Shown one piece after another: positions 9,093 to 17,897 of a stretch of 64,000 nt of DNA. Position numbers and translations under genes: made by a program. The stretch spans positions 372,001 to 436,000 of the forward strand of contig JAVBWI010000006.1 of NCBI GenBank assembly GCA_036677445.1. The letters run 5' to 3'. The stretch's first letter is position 1. Every line of letters starts with the position of its first letter. The notes below the pieces were generated by a model. That model ran no database searches and had not been told where the DNA came from. It was given only the letters and a program-made list of their open reading frames with translations. This stretch comes from JAVBWI01 sp036677445. GTDB lineage: Bacteria > Bacillota > Clostridia > Christensenellales > CAG-138.

Positions 9093-9385
9093 AAAACCAT
9101 GGGGTTTTCTGGCCATCGGCAAAGTCCTACGGACTTTGCCGATGGGTCTTCTGTAGGATAAAATGCCGCTCATTGGCGGCATTTTTCCCGGCAATTTGAC
9201 GCACAAAGACGCTGCGCTGTCAAATTGGATTAAGTGTGGGGGCTTCCCGTAGGGAAGCGGGTTTGTTGGCTCGTGAGAGCCAAAAATCGATCCTGTGAAT
9301 CGATTTTAGAACCCCGGGCACCTCGCTTCTACTCCCCCACACCCCCATAGAGGGTTTGCCGATATGCTGAAAACCATGGGGTTTT
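9093..9385. repeat. Structured intergenic element with imperfect terminal inverted repeats (MITE-like)
   Basis: The 507-nt gap between hrcA and hemW holds no convincing gene but is packed with symmetry. The ends, 9093-9123 and 9355-9385, form imperfect inverted repeats of about 31 bp that share AAAACC, GGTTTTC and ATCGGCAAA. The 16-mer AAAACCATGGGGTTTT occurs at both 9093-9108 and 9370-9385. Inside are hairpins at 9116-9142 (GGCAAAGTCC arm), 9162-9183, 9191-9226 (CAATTTGAC arm), 9243-9257, 9266-9283 and 9286-9307, plus a long-range pairing of GTGTGGGGG (9234) with CCCCCACAC (9333). It could be a non-autonomous mobile repeat or a structured RNA. Part of it (9265-9316) resembles 59703-59757 in inverted orientation. 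Confidence 0.6.
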
Positions 9386-9446
9386 TTTATAGCCAAAAAT
9401 GTGCTATAAAAGAAGAAATCAAACCAACGATATAAAAGGGGGACAT

Positions 9447-10628
9447 ATGCCAGGCTTGTATCTGCACATTCCGTTTTGCGTGCAAAAGTGCCGTTATTGC
9501 GACTTCCCCTCCTATGCCGGGCAGCAGCGCCGCATGGAGGAATATTTGCGTGCGCTCACACTGGAAATGGATGCGATGCTTGATTCCGCCGATTGGGGGA
9601 CGTTCGACACGGTGTTTTTCGGCGGCGGCACGCCCTCCCTGCTTTCAGGTAATGCGATGCAGATATTGATGGATACTATCCGACGCCGCTTTTTGACTGC
9701 GCCGGATGCGGAGATCAGCATGGAATGCAACCCCGGAACGGTGGATGAAGAAAAGCTCAACGCATACCGCGCGGCCGGAATTAACCGGCTTTCCATAGGG
9801 CTCCAGAGCATGCAGGACCGCTTGCTTACCCGTATCGGGCGCATACACACCGTCGCGCAGTTTTTTGAGGCTTTCAGGAAAGCACGCGCCGCGGGATTTA
9901 CAAACATCAATGTGGATGTGATGCACGGCCTGCCGGGGCAAAGCGAGGCGCAGTATATTGAGACGCTCAATGCTGTAATCGCGCTCGGGCCGGAGCATAT
10001 TTCGGCCTATGGCCTGATACTTGAGGAAGGCACGCCGCTGTTTGAGGATGTGCGGTCAGGACGCGAGGCCTTGCCGGCGGAAGATATCGTTTGCGACATG
10101 CAGGACGCCGGTATTGCGCTCTTGGAACAGAGCGGATACAGGCGCTATGAACTATCCAACTTCTCTAAACCCGGCTTTGCCTGCCGCCATAACCTGAATT
10201 ATTGGGCAAACGGCGCTTATCTGGGGTTGGGCGCGGGCGCGCACTCCGCTTGGCGGCTCCCGGTTTCCGGCAATGCTGTCTGGACGCGCTGGAGCAACCC
10301 CACATCGCTTGACGCGTATATGGCAATAGCTCTCCTTCCGCTGGCAAAACGCGCATCAGAGCGCATCAGAGCGGCTGAGGAGGCTTTCGAGACCGTGATG
10401 CTGGGATTACGGCTGACAAACGGCTTATCGCTTGCTGCCTTTTCTGCACGCTTCAAAACATCCCTGATGCAGCGTTACCCGAACGCGGTGCGCCGGCTTA
10501 TGGAGGACGGATGGTTGGAGCTTACGGATGAATATGCGCGGCTGACGCCGAGGGGGTTGGATATGCAAAATACCGCGTTGCAGCGCTTTTTGGCGGAAAA
10601 TGAAAACAGGACGCCGGAACAATCCTGA
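9447..10628 (+). CDS. hemW: HemW-family radical SAM protein (heme chaperone)
   Basis: Radical SAM protein of the coproporphyrinogen-oxidase-like (HemN/HemW) family. HemW members are thought to bind heme and pass it to client proteins rather than oxidise coproporphyrinogen. The 393-residue protein starts MPGLYLHIPFCVQKCRYCDF, containing the [4Fe-4S] motif CX3CX2C, followed by FFGGGTPS, ECNPGT and the HemW C-terminal domain. It lacks the extra N-terminal region of true HemN. Start ATG 9447 is preceded by AAAGGGGG; the frame continues upstream to 9399 but without a better site. In many Firmicutes it neighbours hrcA and lepA, as here. Confidence 0.92.
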   Translation: MPGLYLHIPFCVQKCRYCDFPSYAGQQRRMEEYLRALTLEMDAMLDSADWGTFDTVFFGGGTPSLLSGNAMQILMDTIRRRFLTAPDAEISMECNPGTVDEEKLNAYRAAGINRLSIGLQSMQDRLLTRIGRIHTVAQFFEAFRKARAAGFTNINVDVMHGLPGQSEAQYIETLNAVIALGPEHISAYGLILEEGTPLFEDVRSGREALPAEDIVCDMQDAGIALLEQSGYRRYELSNFSKPGFACRHNLNYWANGAYLGLGAGAHSAWRLPVSGNAVWTRWSNPTSLDAYMAIALLPLAKRASERIRAAEEAFETVMLGLRLTNGLSLAAFSARFKTSLMQRYPNAVRRLMEDGWLELTDEYARLTPRGLDMQNTALQRFLAENENRTPEQS

Positions 10629-10643
10629 CGCCGTATCTATTCT

Positions 10644-10985
10644 TTAGCTCTCAGTGGGTTTGACGACATAAACTTTGACCGGCTTATGCAGTTTCATGGC
10701 GCGCCGGATGGTATACTGCGTACCGCGCGAGACGCCGTCCCAAATCGCCACCACCATATCCGCCGCATTGACGATCTGATCGTTGCGCGCAAGTGTAGCC
10801 CATTTGCCCAGCACTTCGTATGCGGGACGGAATATCCGTACCGGAATGCCCCTCTCTCTTGCGTACTGCTCGGCCAGCGTGTCGATGCCCCTTGCGCCGC
10901 CGGTAATGATCTCGGCCGTCTCAGGCGGAATATACGGCGTTACATCCACATCAAGCCCCCGGGAGCCTACGACCGCCACCTTCAT
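10644..10985 (-). CDS. DUF2493/SLOG-type nucleotide-binding protein
   Basis: Small Rossmann-like protein of 113 residues. It opens with MKVAVVGSRGLDV and carries ITGGARGIDTLAEQYA, the glycine-rich loop and GA-RG-D pattern of SLOG/DprA-like nucleotide-binding proteins (DUF2493, YspA-like). DMVVAIWDGVSRGTQYTI follows, a second conserved segment. The family is proposed to bind nucleotide-derived ligands, but no reaction is established. It lies just downstream of lepA on the same strand, 8 nt after its stop, and may be cotranscribed. Confidence 0.75.
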   Translation of the reverse strand: MKVAVVGSRGLDVDVTPYIPPETAEIITGGARGIDTLAEQYARERGIPVRIFRPAYEVLGKWATLARNDQIVNAADMVVAIWDGVSRGTQYTIRRAMKLHKPVKVYVVKPTES

Positions 10986-10993
10986 ATATCCAC

Positions 10994-12796
10994 CTAGTTA
11001 ATGCGCAGTACGCTCATGAAGGCGTCGCTGGGCACTTCTACGGAGCCGACCTGCCGCATGCGCTTCTTGCCTTCTTTTTGCTTTTCGAGCAGCTTCTTTT
11101 TGCGCGTGATATCGCCGCCGTAGCACTTTGCCAGCACGTCCTTGCGGACGGCCTTGACCGTCTCGCGCGCGATGACCTTGCCGCCGATCGCCGCCTGAAT
11201 GGGAATTTCGAACTGCTGGCGGGGAATGACGTCCTTGAGCTTTTCCGCAACGGCGCGCCCCTTGTTATAAGCTTTGTCCTTATGCACGATGGTGGAAAGC
11301 GCGTCGCACATATCCCCGTTCAGCAGAAAATCCAGCTTGACAAGATCCGCGCGCATGTACTCCTTCATTTCATAATCAAAGGAAGCATACCCGCGCGAGC
11401 GGGATTTCAGCTGGTCGAAGAAATCGTAAATGATCTCGTTGAGCGGCAGCACATAGTGGATATTGACGCGAGCCTCTTCAATATACTTCATATCCACAAA
11501 AATACCGCGCTTTTCCTGGCAAAGCTCCATAATGGTGCCCACATAGGCCGAGGGGGTCATAATATGTGCGTCCACAACAGGCTCCTCCATCCACGCAATC
11601 TGCGCGGCGGGAGGCAGATTAGAAGGGTTATCGATCACTGCCGTCTGCTCATCCGTCATCTTCACGTGATAAACCACGCTGGGCGCTGTCGTGACAAGAT
11701 CCAGGTCGAACTCGCGTTCCAGCCGCTCCTGTATGATTTCCATGTGCAATAGCCCCAGGAAGCCGCAGCGAAACCCGAAACCCAGCGCAACGGAGGTTTC
11801 CGGCTCGAACTTGAGCGAGGCGTCGTTGAGCAGCAGCTTGTCGAGCGCATCGCGCAGGTCGTCATAACGCGCGCCGTCGGCGGGATAAATGCCGCAAAAC
11901 ACCATGGGGTGCGCCTGTTTGTAGCCGGGCAGCGCGTCTTTCGCCGGGCGCTCCGCCTCGGTGATGGTATCGCCGACTTTTGTTTCCGCCACGCTTTTGA
12001 TGGAAGCGGCGATATAGCCCACTTCCCCCGCGGAAAGCTCCTCCACCGGCTTATGCATGGGTGTAAACACGCCCACTTCGGTTACATCGAACTCGTGGCC
12101 GGAGTGCATCATGCGGATGCGCATGCCTGGGCGCACACACCCGTCCACAATACGGACATAACTCATGGCGCCCTTATAGTTATCGTAGAAGCAGTCAAAA
12201 ATGAGCGCCTTCAGGGGAGCGTCATCTTCCCCGCCCGGCGGCGGTATCAGCTCCACAAGCCTTTCAAGCACAGCCGGCACGTTTTCGCCGGACTTCGCGG
12301 AAACACGCGGCGCATCCTCGGCCGGAAGGCCGATAACATCCTCGATCTCGTGGATGGTATGCTCCGGCTGCGCGCTGGGCAGGTCTATCTTATTGATAAC
12401 GGGCATGATCTCAAGGCCGTTGTCCAGCGCGAGATACACGTTTGCGAGCGTCTGCGCCTCGATGCCCTGCGTGGCGTCCACCACCAGCACCGCGCCCTCG
12501 CACGCGGCAAGCGCGCGGCTGACCTCATAGGTGAAGTCCACATGGCCCGGCGTGTCGATAAGGTTGAGCATATACTGTTTGCCATCCTTATACTGATAGA
12601 ACATGCGCACGGCGGTCGCTTTTATGGTGATGCCGCGCTCACGTTCAATATCCATGGTGTCAAGCAGCTGCTCTTCCATATCGCGTTTTGCGACGGTATC
12701 CGTAAGCTCCATCAGCCGATCGGCCAATGTGGATTTGCCATGATCGATATGCGCTATAATGCAGAAATTGCGTATTTGTTCACGCGGAAAGGCCAT
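10994..12796 (-). CDS. lepA: Elongation factor 4 (LepA) GTPase
   Basis: Ribosome-associated translational GTPase. The 600-residue protein starts MAFPREQIRNFCIIAHIDHGK, with G1 AHIDHGKS, the RGITIKA switch I segment, G3 DTPGHVDF and G4 NKIDLP. EF-G-like domains and the LepA-specific C-terminal domain follow (GGDITRKKKLLEKQKEGKKR). Start ATG 12796 has GGAGGT immediately upstream; a longer in-frame extension to 12898 runs over the promoter and is rejected. Normal length. Confidence 0.97.
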   Translation of the reverse strand: MAFPREQIRNFCIIAHIDHGKSTLADRLMELTDTVAKRDMEEQLLDTMDIERERGITIKATAVRMFYQYKDGKQYMLNLIDTPGHVDFTYEVSRALAACEGAVLVVDATQGIEAQTLANVYLALDNGLEIMPVINKIDLPSAQPEHTIHEIEDVIGLPAEDAPRVSAKSGENVPAVLERLVELIPPPGGEDDAPLKALIFDCFYDNYKGAMSYVRIVDGCVRPGMRIRMMHSGHEFDVTEVGVFTPMHKPVEELSAGEVGYIAASIKSVAETKVGDTITEAERPAKDALPGYKQAHPMVFCGIYPADGARYDDLRDALDKLLLNDASLKFEPETSVALGFGFRCGFLGLLHMEIIQERLEREFDLDLVTTAPSVVYHVKMTDEQTAVIDNPSNLPPAAQIAWMEEPVVDAHIMTPSAYVGTIMELCQEKRGIFVDMKYIEEARVNIHYVLPLNEIIYDFFDQLKSRSRGYASFDYEMKEYMRADLVKLDFLLNGDMCDALSTIVHKDKAYNKGRAVAEKLKDVIPRQQFEIPIQAAIGGKVIARETVKAVRKDVLAKCYGGDITRKKKLLEKQKEGKKRMRQVGSVEVPSDAFMSVLRIN

Positions 12797-12827
12797 AGTA
12801 CCTCCGTTTGGCGTATTTACTGAAATG

Positions 12828-12856
12828 ATGATACCGTATCGGAGGCGCAAATGCAA
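12828..12856 (-). promoter_or_regulatory. Possible lepA promoter
   Basis: Minus-strand TTGCAT (12851-12856) and TATCAT (12828-12833) are separated by 17 bp, about 32 nt upstream of the lepA start. The -10 is good, the -35 only partial. The same 134-nt gap must also hold the promoter of the divergent LUD gene. Confidence 0.45.
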
Positions 12857-12930
12857 TAGAGACACTTTTCTGCGCCCTCGCCGCGTGATACAATACACAT
12901 ATCATCATCTTTTTATTGGGAGGTAGAAAC

Positions 12931-13539
12931 ATGGATCGTCTGCAAATGACCGCCGAAAACCTCGCGAAAAACGGCTTTCAGGTACAGGTGTTCGATACCG
13001 CGTCGGATGCGAAGGCGGCGGCGCTCGCATTGATCGGTACGGACAGCGTCGGCTTTGGCGGCTCTGTAACCGTACGGGATATGGGGTTATATGAAACATT
13101 GCAGGAGCAGGGCAACGCCGTTTACTGGCATTGGAAGACCACGCCGGAAAACTTCCCCGCCGTATTTGCAGGCGCGCATACCGCGGACGTATATGTAAGC
13201 TCCGCCAACGCCATACTCGAAGCCGGTGCGATACTCAATATCGACGGCACCGGAAACCGTGTAGGCAACCTGTTCTACGGGCCAAAAAAGGTCATCATCA
13301 TCGCGGGTGTAAACAAGCTCGCGGGCGATTATGCCGACGGCGTCGCGCGCATCAAACGGGAAGCCTGCCCTGCCAACGCAAGACGGCTGGGGCTGAAGAC
13401 CCCCTGCGCCGCCACAGGCAAGTGTAACGACTGCCACTCCCCGCAGCGCATGTGCAAGGTGACCGTGCTGCTGGAGCGCCCCGCCAACGCCGTGCAGGAT
13501 GTCCACGTGCTGCTGGTCAAGGAAAACTTAGGGTATTAA
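12931..13539 (+). CDS. LUD-domain protein (LutC/YkgG-like, DUF162)
   Basis: A 202-residue LUD (lactate utilisation) family protein. It has GFGGSVTVRDMGLYETL, then YVSSANAILEAGAILNIDGTGNR with the DG-GNR core, and GVNKLAGDYADGVARIK. A Cys-rich stretch follows (CPANARRLGL, CAATGKCNDCHSPQRMC) that resembles the C-terminal CX2CX2C-type region seen in many stand-alone anaerobe versions. GGGAGGT lies 8 nt before ATG 12931. LutC proteins take part in lactate oxidation with LutA/LutB, but no such partners are present here, so the substrate is unknown. Confidence 0.8.
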   Translation: MDRLQMTAENLAKNGFQVQVFDTASDAKAAALALIGTDSVGFGGSVTVRDMGLYETLQEQGNAVYWHWKTTPENFPAVFAGAHTADVYVSSANAILEAGAILNIDGTGNRVGNLFYGPKKVIIIAGVNKLAGDYADGVARIKREACPANARRLGLKTPCAATGKCNDCHSPQRMCKVTVLLERPANAVQDVHVLLVKENLGY

Positions 13540-13552
13540 TTTTTATCAGCAA

Positions 13553-13589
13553 AAGAACCGTCCGTTGCCTGTGCATGCGGACGGTTCTT
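13553..13589 (+). terminator. Hairpin after the LUD gene
   Basis: A 12-bp stem (arm AAGAACCGTCCG, 13553-13564 with 13578-13589) with a 13-nt loop, 13 nt after the LUD stop codon. There is no long U-run after it, so it may be a weak terminator or attenuator before the small membrane protein gene. Confidence 0.6.
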
Positions 13590-13628
13590 ACTGTCAATTT
13601 GGATAAAGTATTTAGAAGGAACCGCTCA

Positions 13629-13925
13629 ATGAGTATATTTGAAACGATCATGCTGCTTTGCTTCGGCTTTGCATGGCCTATCTCCATCATCAAATCCTGG
13701 AAGAGCCGTACAACGGGCGGAAAAAGCCCGCTGTTCAGCGTCGTGATATTGATCGGCTACGCGGCCGGCTTCACCCATAAGCTTCTGTACAGCAACGACA
13801 TCGTCATGTACCTGTATGTGCTCAATTTCGTTATGGTGGCTTTCGATTTATCCCTCTGGTTCCGCAACCGCCGGATCGAAGCAAAGCAGGCCATGATTGA
13901 AAATGGCACGGCGGAAACGGAGTAG
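13629..13925 (+). CDS. Small membrane protein, SemiSWEET/PQ-loop-like
   Basis: A 98-residue protein with three hydrophobic segments (about 3-20, 36-54 and 60-80) and a charged C-terminus. The segment WPISIIKSWKSRTTGGKSP between the first and second helices resembles the PQ-loop/SemiSWEET pattern (Q/W-P-x-I-x-K-x-W-K-S, then a short Ser/Gly-Pro turn). AGAAGGA lies about 8 nt before ATG 13629. If the assignment is right, it forms a dimeric small-molecule pore. The similarity is short, so I treat the family call as tentative. Confidence 0.55.
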   Translation: MSIFETIMLLCFGFAWPISIIKSWKSRTTGGKSPLFSVVILIGYAAGFTHKLLYSNDIVMYLYVLNFVMVAFDLSLWFRNRRIEAKQAMIENGTAETE

Positions 13926-13933
13926 CGCATCGT

Positions 13934-15151
13934 CTATTCGGGCGCCGCTTCGAGCATATTGAGTTTGGATTGTAAAAGCGTATCCAGCAAACTGCAGCCG
14001 ATTCCATATAAGCAGGCGCCGGAACCGAGCATGGAGGTTTCCACCTGTATCGTTTCGAGAATCGGCCGGAAGATGTAATACGGCATTTTGGCGCGGGATT
14101 GCTTATACCAATTGTGGTAATTGCGTAAAAAGTAGTGATCGTTGAATAATATCACATCCGGGTTATACGCGCAGGCAATGATATTGATCGCCACGCCGAT
14201 ATACTGGTTCATTTGCTGAAACAATTCCACGGCGCGCGGGTCGCCGTTTGCCAGCGCGTCCATCATTTCCTGCATGGAGTTGACGGGCAGATCGATTTCG
14301 GCTGCGCGCCGCAGCAAAAACTGCTCCGCCAGGAATGTCTGCAGGCATCCGCGGCGCCCGCAGTCGCACAGCATGCCGTCCACCTGAACGGTGATATGCC
14401 CCAGCTCGCCCGCGGCATTGGTCGAGCCCCGCAGCAATTGGCCGTTGACCATCGCCGCAGCGCCTACGCCGCGCTTTCCCAAACCGATATACACAATGTT
14501 CGCGGGGCAGTTGATGCCGTAACGGACGCGCTGCTCGCCGATGAGCGCCGCTTTACAATCGTTTTCCACCATCACGGGCAGGCCGAATTTCTTTTGCGCA
14601 TATTCCTGCGCAGGGACGTTGGACCAATTGAATTGCGCCACGTACTGCATCACGCCCTCGTGCACGCTGCCCACGGTGCTGATGCCTACGGCGAGTATGC
14701 TTTCCATGGGTACGTCGGCGTCCTTCGCCATTTGCGGTATGATTGTAGCGATCTCATCGATGATTTCTTCATACGAAGACGTGGCTTCCGTACAGATTTC
14801 GCGGTATGCAACCCGGTCGAGCAGCATATCGAATATGGTCAATTGCGTCGTGCATACGTCGATATTGATGCAGAAGCAGAAGCAGGCGCGCGGGCAGACC
14901 TCCAGCAGCATCGCGCGGCGGCCTACGCGCTTCCCGCTCACCGCGCCTTCGCGAATCAGCCCTGTTGAAATGAGTTCGGAACAAATTCTTGTCATGCTCG
15001 TAGCGCTCATGCCCGTTTCACGCGCCAGATCGATACGCGAAATAGAACGCCGCTCGCGTATGACGTCGTACACCAGTTTCAGGTTGTTATACTTCATGTG
15101 GGCATACCCTTGTATAGCCTTGCCCGTATTCATCTCGATCGTTCGTTCCAT
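13934..15151 (-). CDS. ROK-family transcriptional regulator (NagC/XylR-like)
   Basis: A 405-residue repressor-type ROK protein. An N-terminal winged helix (SRIDLARETGMSATSMTRICS) is followed by the ROK kinase-like domain with AVGISTVGSV, VENDCKAALIGE and the zinc-binding CDCGRRGCLQTF. Such proteins sense sugars or sugar phosphates. Start at 15151 (MERTIEMNTGK) is favoured by GGGGA upstream; ATGs at 15133 and 15097 are also possible. Just upstream is a perfect 12-bp palindrome GGCATCGATGCC at 15287-15298, a possible operator. It is transcribed away from nothing obvious; the cutC operon ends 314 nt upstream. Confidence 0.85.
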   Translation of the reverse strand: MERTIEMNTGKAIQGYAHMKYNNLKLVYDVIRERRSISRIDLARETGMSATSMTRICSELISTGLIREGAVSGKRVGRRAMLLEVCPRACFCFCINIDVCTTQLTIFDMLLDRVAYREICTEATSSYEEIIDEIATIIPQMAKDADVPMESILAVGISTVGSVHEGVMQYVAQFNWSNVPAQEYAQKKFGLPVMVENDCKAALIGEQRVRYGINCPANIVYIGLGKRGVGAAAMVNGQLLRGSTNAAGELGHITVQVDGMLCDCGRRGCLQTFLAEQFLLRRAAEIDLPVNSMQEMMDALANGDPRAVELFQQMNQYIGVAINIIACAYNPDVILFNDHYFLRNYHNWYKQSRAKMPYYIFRPILETIQVETSMLGSGACLYGIGCSLLDTLLQSKLNMLEAAPE

Positions 15152-15465
15152 TGTGTATCCCCACAGTCCTTTGGATTTACAGGGCGCATGCATCAAGGCG
15201 CCGCGAAACCGCATTTGCCTATACAGAACGGGAAAGTATTATTTCACTTACACGGCATACGAAATTATATGCGCTCAACAAGGCAAGGCATCGATGCCGT
15301 ACGAACCCTGCACAGGGGCCGCCGCTCGACGCCTTGGAAGGTGACCAAAATCAACGCGCAGCCGGTCTGCGCGGCCACATGCCCACTCTACACAGTATAT
15401 ATTACCAACGCGCTCCCTTTCAACTGCTTTCTATCCCCAGACACACGATATTTAGGGGTATTGCG
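15152..15465. other. Intergenic region upstream of the ROK regulator
   Basis: 314 nt with no gene that I can support. On the minus strand it holds a TATAAT (plus 15264-15269) without a clear -35, and the palindrome GGCATCGATGCC at 15287-15298, which would overlap the -35 position. These are the only regulatory-looking elements I see. Confidence 0.4.
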
Positions 15466-16230
15466 CTATTCCTGCCCCCGAATCTGCTTGCAGAAGCGCA
15501 TGATCGCATCTTTATCCGCAACCTTATACCGGTCCTCCGGCGGATAGATCGCCCCACCGAAATAGATCGCGGGGTTGCCCATCGCGCTGCGGTCGAACGC
15601 TTCCTTATGCACCATCGCGTGGAGCATATCAGCGCCGGTTGCCTTCCGGCACCACGCCGCATCATGCATCTGGATACCGCCGCCGGGCTGAATTTGAATA
15701 CGCCCTGCCGCATACGCGATCATTTCCCGGATTTTCTCGACGCCTTCGCCCACGGTGGGCCTCTGCCCGCTTGTCAATACGCGGGTAACACCCAGGGAAA
15801 TAAGCGTATCCAGCGCAGCGAACACATCGGGTACGACATCGATGGCGCGGTGGAATACGCTGACCCTGTTTCCAATCACCCGCAGCATTTCCCGGCAGCG
15901 CGCCGCGTCCACCGTACCGTCCTCGTTGAGGAAGCCGAACACGATTCCGTCTGCGCCGTATTCCAAAAGAATTTTCGCATCCTCCAGCATGACGGCATAT
16001 TCGCACTCCGTATAGCAAAAGCCACCTTCCCTTGGCCGCACCATGCACATTACCGGCAAAGGCGTACGTTTTTTCGCCTGAATCAGCGCGCCCACCGTCG
16101 GCGTGAGCCCGCCCAGAAACATTGCGCTGTTGAGCTCCACGCGGTCCGCGCCGCCCTCATAGGCATAGACCGCGTCATCTGCTGAACCGCAGCACAGCTC
16201 AAACAAAACAGTCGTATCGGCGTTGCTCAT
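15466..16230 (-). CDS. cutC: CutC-family protein
   Basis: A 254-residue TIM-barrel protein with the CutC hallmarks: ELCCGSADDAVYAYEGGADRVELNS (key part GGADRVEL), GGLTPTVG, VMCMVRPREGGF, GADGIVFGFL, HRAIDV, LGVTRVLTSG and the QPGGGI phosphate-loop-like segment. The family was named for copper homeostasis in E. coli, but its enzymatic role is unsettled. AAGGAG precedes ATG 16230; a GTG at 16248 overlapping the previous stop is an alternative. It follows the M24-like gene in one operon, which hints at a metabolic rather than copper role here. Confidence 0.88.
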   Translation of the reverse strand: MSNADTTVLFELCCGSADDAVYAYEGGADRVELNSAMFLGGLTPTVGALIQAKKRTPLPVMCMVRPREGGFCYTECEYAVMLEDAKILLEYGADGIVFGFLNEDGTVDAARCREMLRVIGNRVSVFHRAIDVVPDVFAALDTLISLGVTRVLTSGQRPTVGEGVEKIREMIAYAAGRIQIQPGGGIQMHDAAWCRKATGADMLHAMVHKEAFDRSAMGNPAIYFGGAIYPPEDRYKVADKDAIMRFCKQIRGQE

Positions 16231-16244
16231 ACCATTCCGCTCCT

Positions 16245-17648
16245 TCACGCATCCCGAAGGCCGAACATGGTATTCAGGTTCAGCATGAACGGGAACATCA
16301 CGCCATTCAGGTTGGAAAGCGGCAGCACATCCTCCGAGAGGTTGACGCCTATCACTTCGCGCATCTTCTGCGCGCGTGCCATGATCCGCGCGTACGTTTC
16401 AGGGTACTCCTTTTGCAGCGCGCCGCGCAGCGCGCAGCCCGCAACGATGACGCCGTCCTCGCAGATGGCGGTACGCACCGGGTCGCCGGCGGAGGCGATG
16501 ATATCCGCCTGCAGATACGCGCCGTCAGGCAGGGTAAACTGCGACCCGTCATAGCAGAGCGAATTGACCCATTCGTCCATACCGGTATAATGCCCCGCGT
16601 TGAGCGTTACGCCAAACTCGCCGCCTATGATGTTGTGGACCGCCCAGTGCATGCCGTGCCCGCTTGCGCCAACGCGCAGCGTTTCATACCACGCGCACAT
16701 GGCCTCGAAGAATTTACCATAGAAGGAATGCAGCTGCCCTCGAAGCCCGCCCATGGAAGCCTCGTCGTATGCGGCGACAGCCACGCGGGAATTGAGGCAT
16801 CCGCGGATGCCGTAGCAGAGCGCGCAGGGGTCGCCAAGCGACAGGCGCTGCTCCTGTGTGGGGGAAGAGATACCGATTTGCACGCGTTTCGGGCCAAAAT
16901 TGATAAGCGGGAACATCGACCATGGCGCAAAACCGGCATGGCTGCGCTCGCTTAGCTCATATTCCGTCATCCCCGGCCTAAGGCGCTCCAGCATACGCAA
17001 AAGCACGGCGGCGGCACGGCAGGCGGCGGCCTCGGCAACGGCGATATCCTTTGCGGTATGAACGCGCAGGCGAATACCGTCCGCAAGGCCGGTCAGCGTT
17101 TCTGTATAGTTGATTACGTTTTTCGGTTCGGCCGCGGAATAGATCTCCTGCATAACGTATTGTGGCAGGTCGAAGGTATACAGGGGATCCGTGGCGATAT
17201 ATTCCTTTAAAAAATATTTATAGCCGCACAGGCCAACCCGGGCGCTTTTATCAATGCCCGCCTTGCGCAATATGGCGGCAAGGCTTTCGCCTGCATCCCT
17301 CGGCTGCCCCTGGAGGCTGAAATTGCGGTAGTACACCCGCTGCACCTCATATGGGATCACATAACTGTACGCCATGCCTTCGTTCCCCACCAGCAGCGCA
17401 GGCGTCCCCTCCAAAGGTATGATAAAAAGGCTTTCCTCAAACCTGCAGTCATAGCCGGTGAAATAGTCTATATTGGCAAAATGCTCTCGGTCGCCATACA
17501 GCAAGGCGAAATCGATACCCTCATTCTTCATGCGGCCTCTTAGCAGTGACAGGCGCAGCAGATAATCCTCCTTGCCGAGGCGAACAGGCGCAGCGGTGCA
17601 TTGCTCCAGAAAAAGAGGATCGGTTTGCACTAATACGGCTTTTTTCAT
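16245..17648 (-). CDS. M24 (creatinase/aminopeptidase P)-like protein, metal site degenerate
   Basis: A 467-residue protein with an N-terminal creatinase/prolidase domain (about 25-180; FALLYGDREHFANIDYFTGY) and a C-terminal pita-bread fold region (about 200-460). The usual M24 metal-ligand signature, GD-x-x-x-x-D-x-G and SD-x-T-R-T, reads here GDPCALCYGIRG and LNSRVAV, so both aspartates appear lost. The first glutamate segment reads LQADIIASAG. It is therefore either a metal-independent creatinase-like hydrolase or a non-catalytic homologue. AAGGAG precedes ATG 17648. Cotranscribed with cutC; the promoter at 17741 carries a palindromic site just upstream. Confidence 0.75.
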   Translation of the reverse strand: MKKAVLVQTDPLFLEQCTAAPVRLGKEDYLLRLSLLRGRMKNEGIDFALLYGDREHFANIDYFTGYDCRFEESLFIIPLEGTPALLVGNEGMAYSYVIPYEVQRVYYRNFSLQGQPRDAGESLAAILRKAGIDKSARVGLCGYKYFLKEYIATDPLYTFDLPQYVMQEIYSAAEPKNVINYTETLTGLADGIRLRVHTAKDIAVAEAAACRAAAVLLRMLERLRPGMTEYELSERSHAGFAPWSMFPLINFGPKRVQIGISSPTQEQRLSLGDPCALCYGIRGCLNSRVAVAAYDEASMGGLRGQLHSFYGKFFEAMCAWYETLRVGASGHGMHWAVHNIIGGEFGVTLNAGHYTGMDEWVNSLCYDGSQFTLPDGAYLQADIIASAGDPVRTAICEDGVIVAGCALRGALQKEYPETYARIMARAQKMREVIGVNLSEDVLPLSNLNGVMFPFMLNLNTMFGLRDA

Positions 17649-17740
17649 GGGCGTCTCCTTCTCAATCATCATTTTTATGATAAATCGCTCAGGCTTTAAG
17701 TTATCTTATTCGGTCTTCGTTGATCCGTATGTATAGTTTC

Positions 17741-17768
17741 ATTGTAACAGAGAATTGTGTTTCGTCAA
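17741..17768 (-). promoter_or_regulatory. Promoter of the M24-like/cutC operon
   Basis: Minus-strand TTGACG (17763-17768) and TACAAT (17741-17746) with a 16-bp spacer. The predicted start is near 17734, about 86 nt upstream of the ATG. A perfect palindrome lies immediately upstream of the -35. Confidence 0.75.
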
Positions 17769-17770
17769 AT

Positions 17771-17795
17771 AATTTTTAACACCTTGTTAAAAATT
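17771..17795. promoter_or_regulatory. Palindromic operator, TTAACA-N3-TGTTAA type
   Basis: Perfect inverted repeat with 11-bp arms (AATTTTTAACA and its complement) around a CCT spacer. It sits 2 bp upstream of the -35 of the minus-strand promoter, centred about 49 bp before the predicted start. It also lies upstream of the divergent asparaginase gene. The same core recurs at 23338-23352. Confidence 0.75.
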
Positions 17796-17897
17796 ATTGA
17801 TTACACACCCGTATTGTGGTAGGGTATTGTTGAATAAATCCGCGTACGAAACATAATGTGCTTTGCCTGCGGAAACGTAAGAATGGAGGAATGTAGT

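Noticed and set aside
15151..16185. A 344-residue + frame overlapping the ROK upstream region and cutC
   Set aside because: Most of it is antisense to cutC, with a residue composition typical of shadow translation (His/Arg/Pro-rich) and no start signal.
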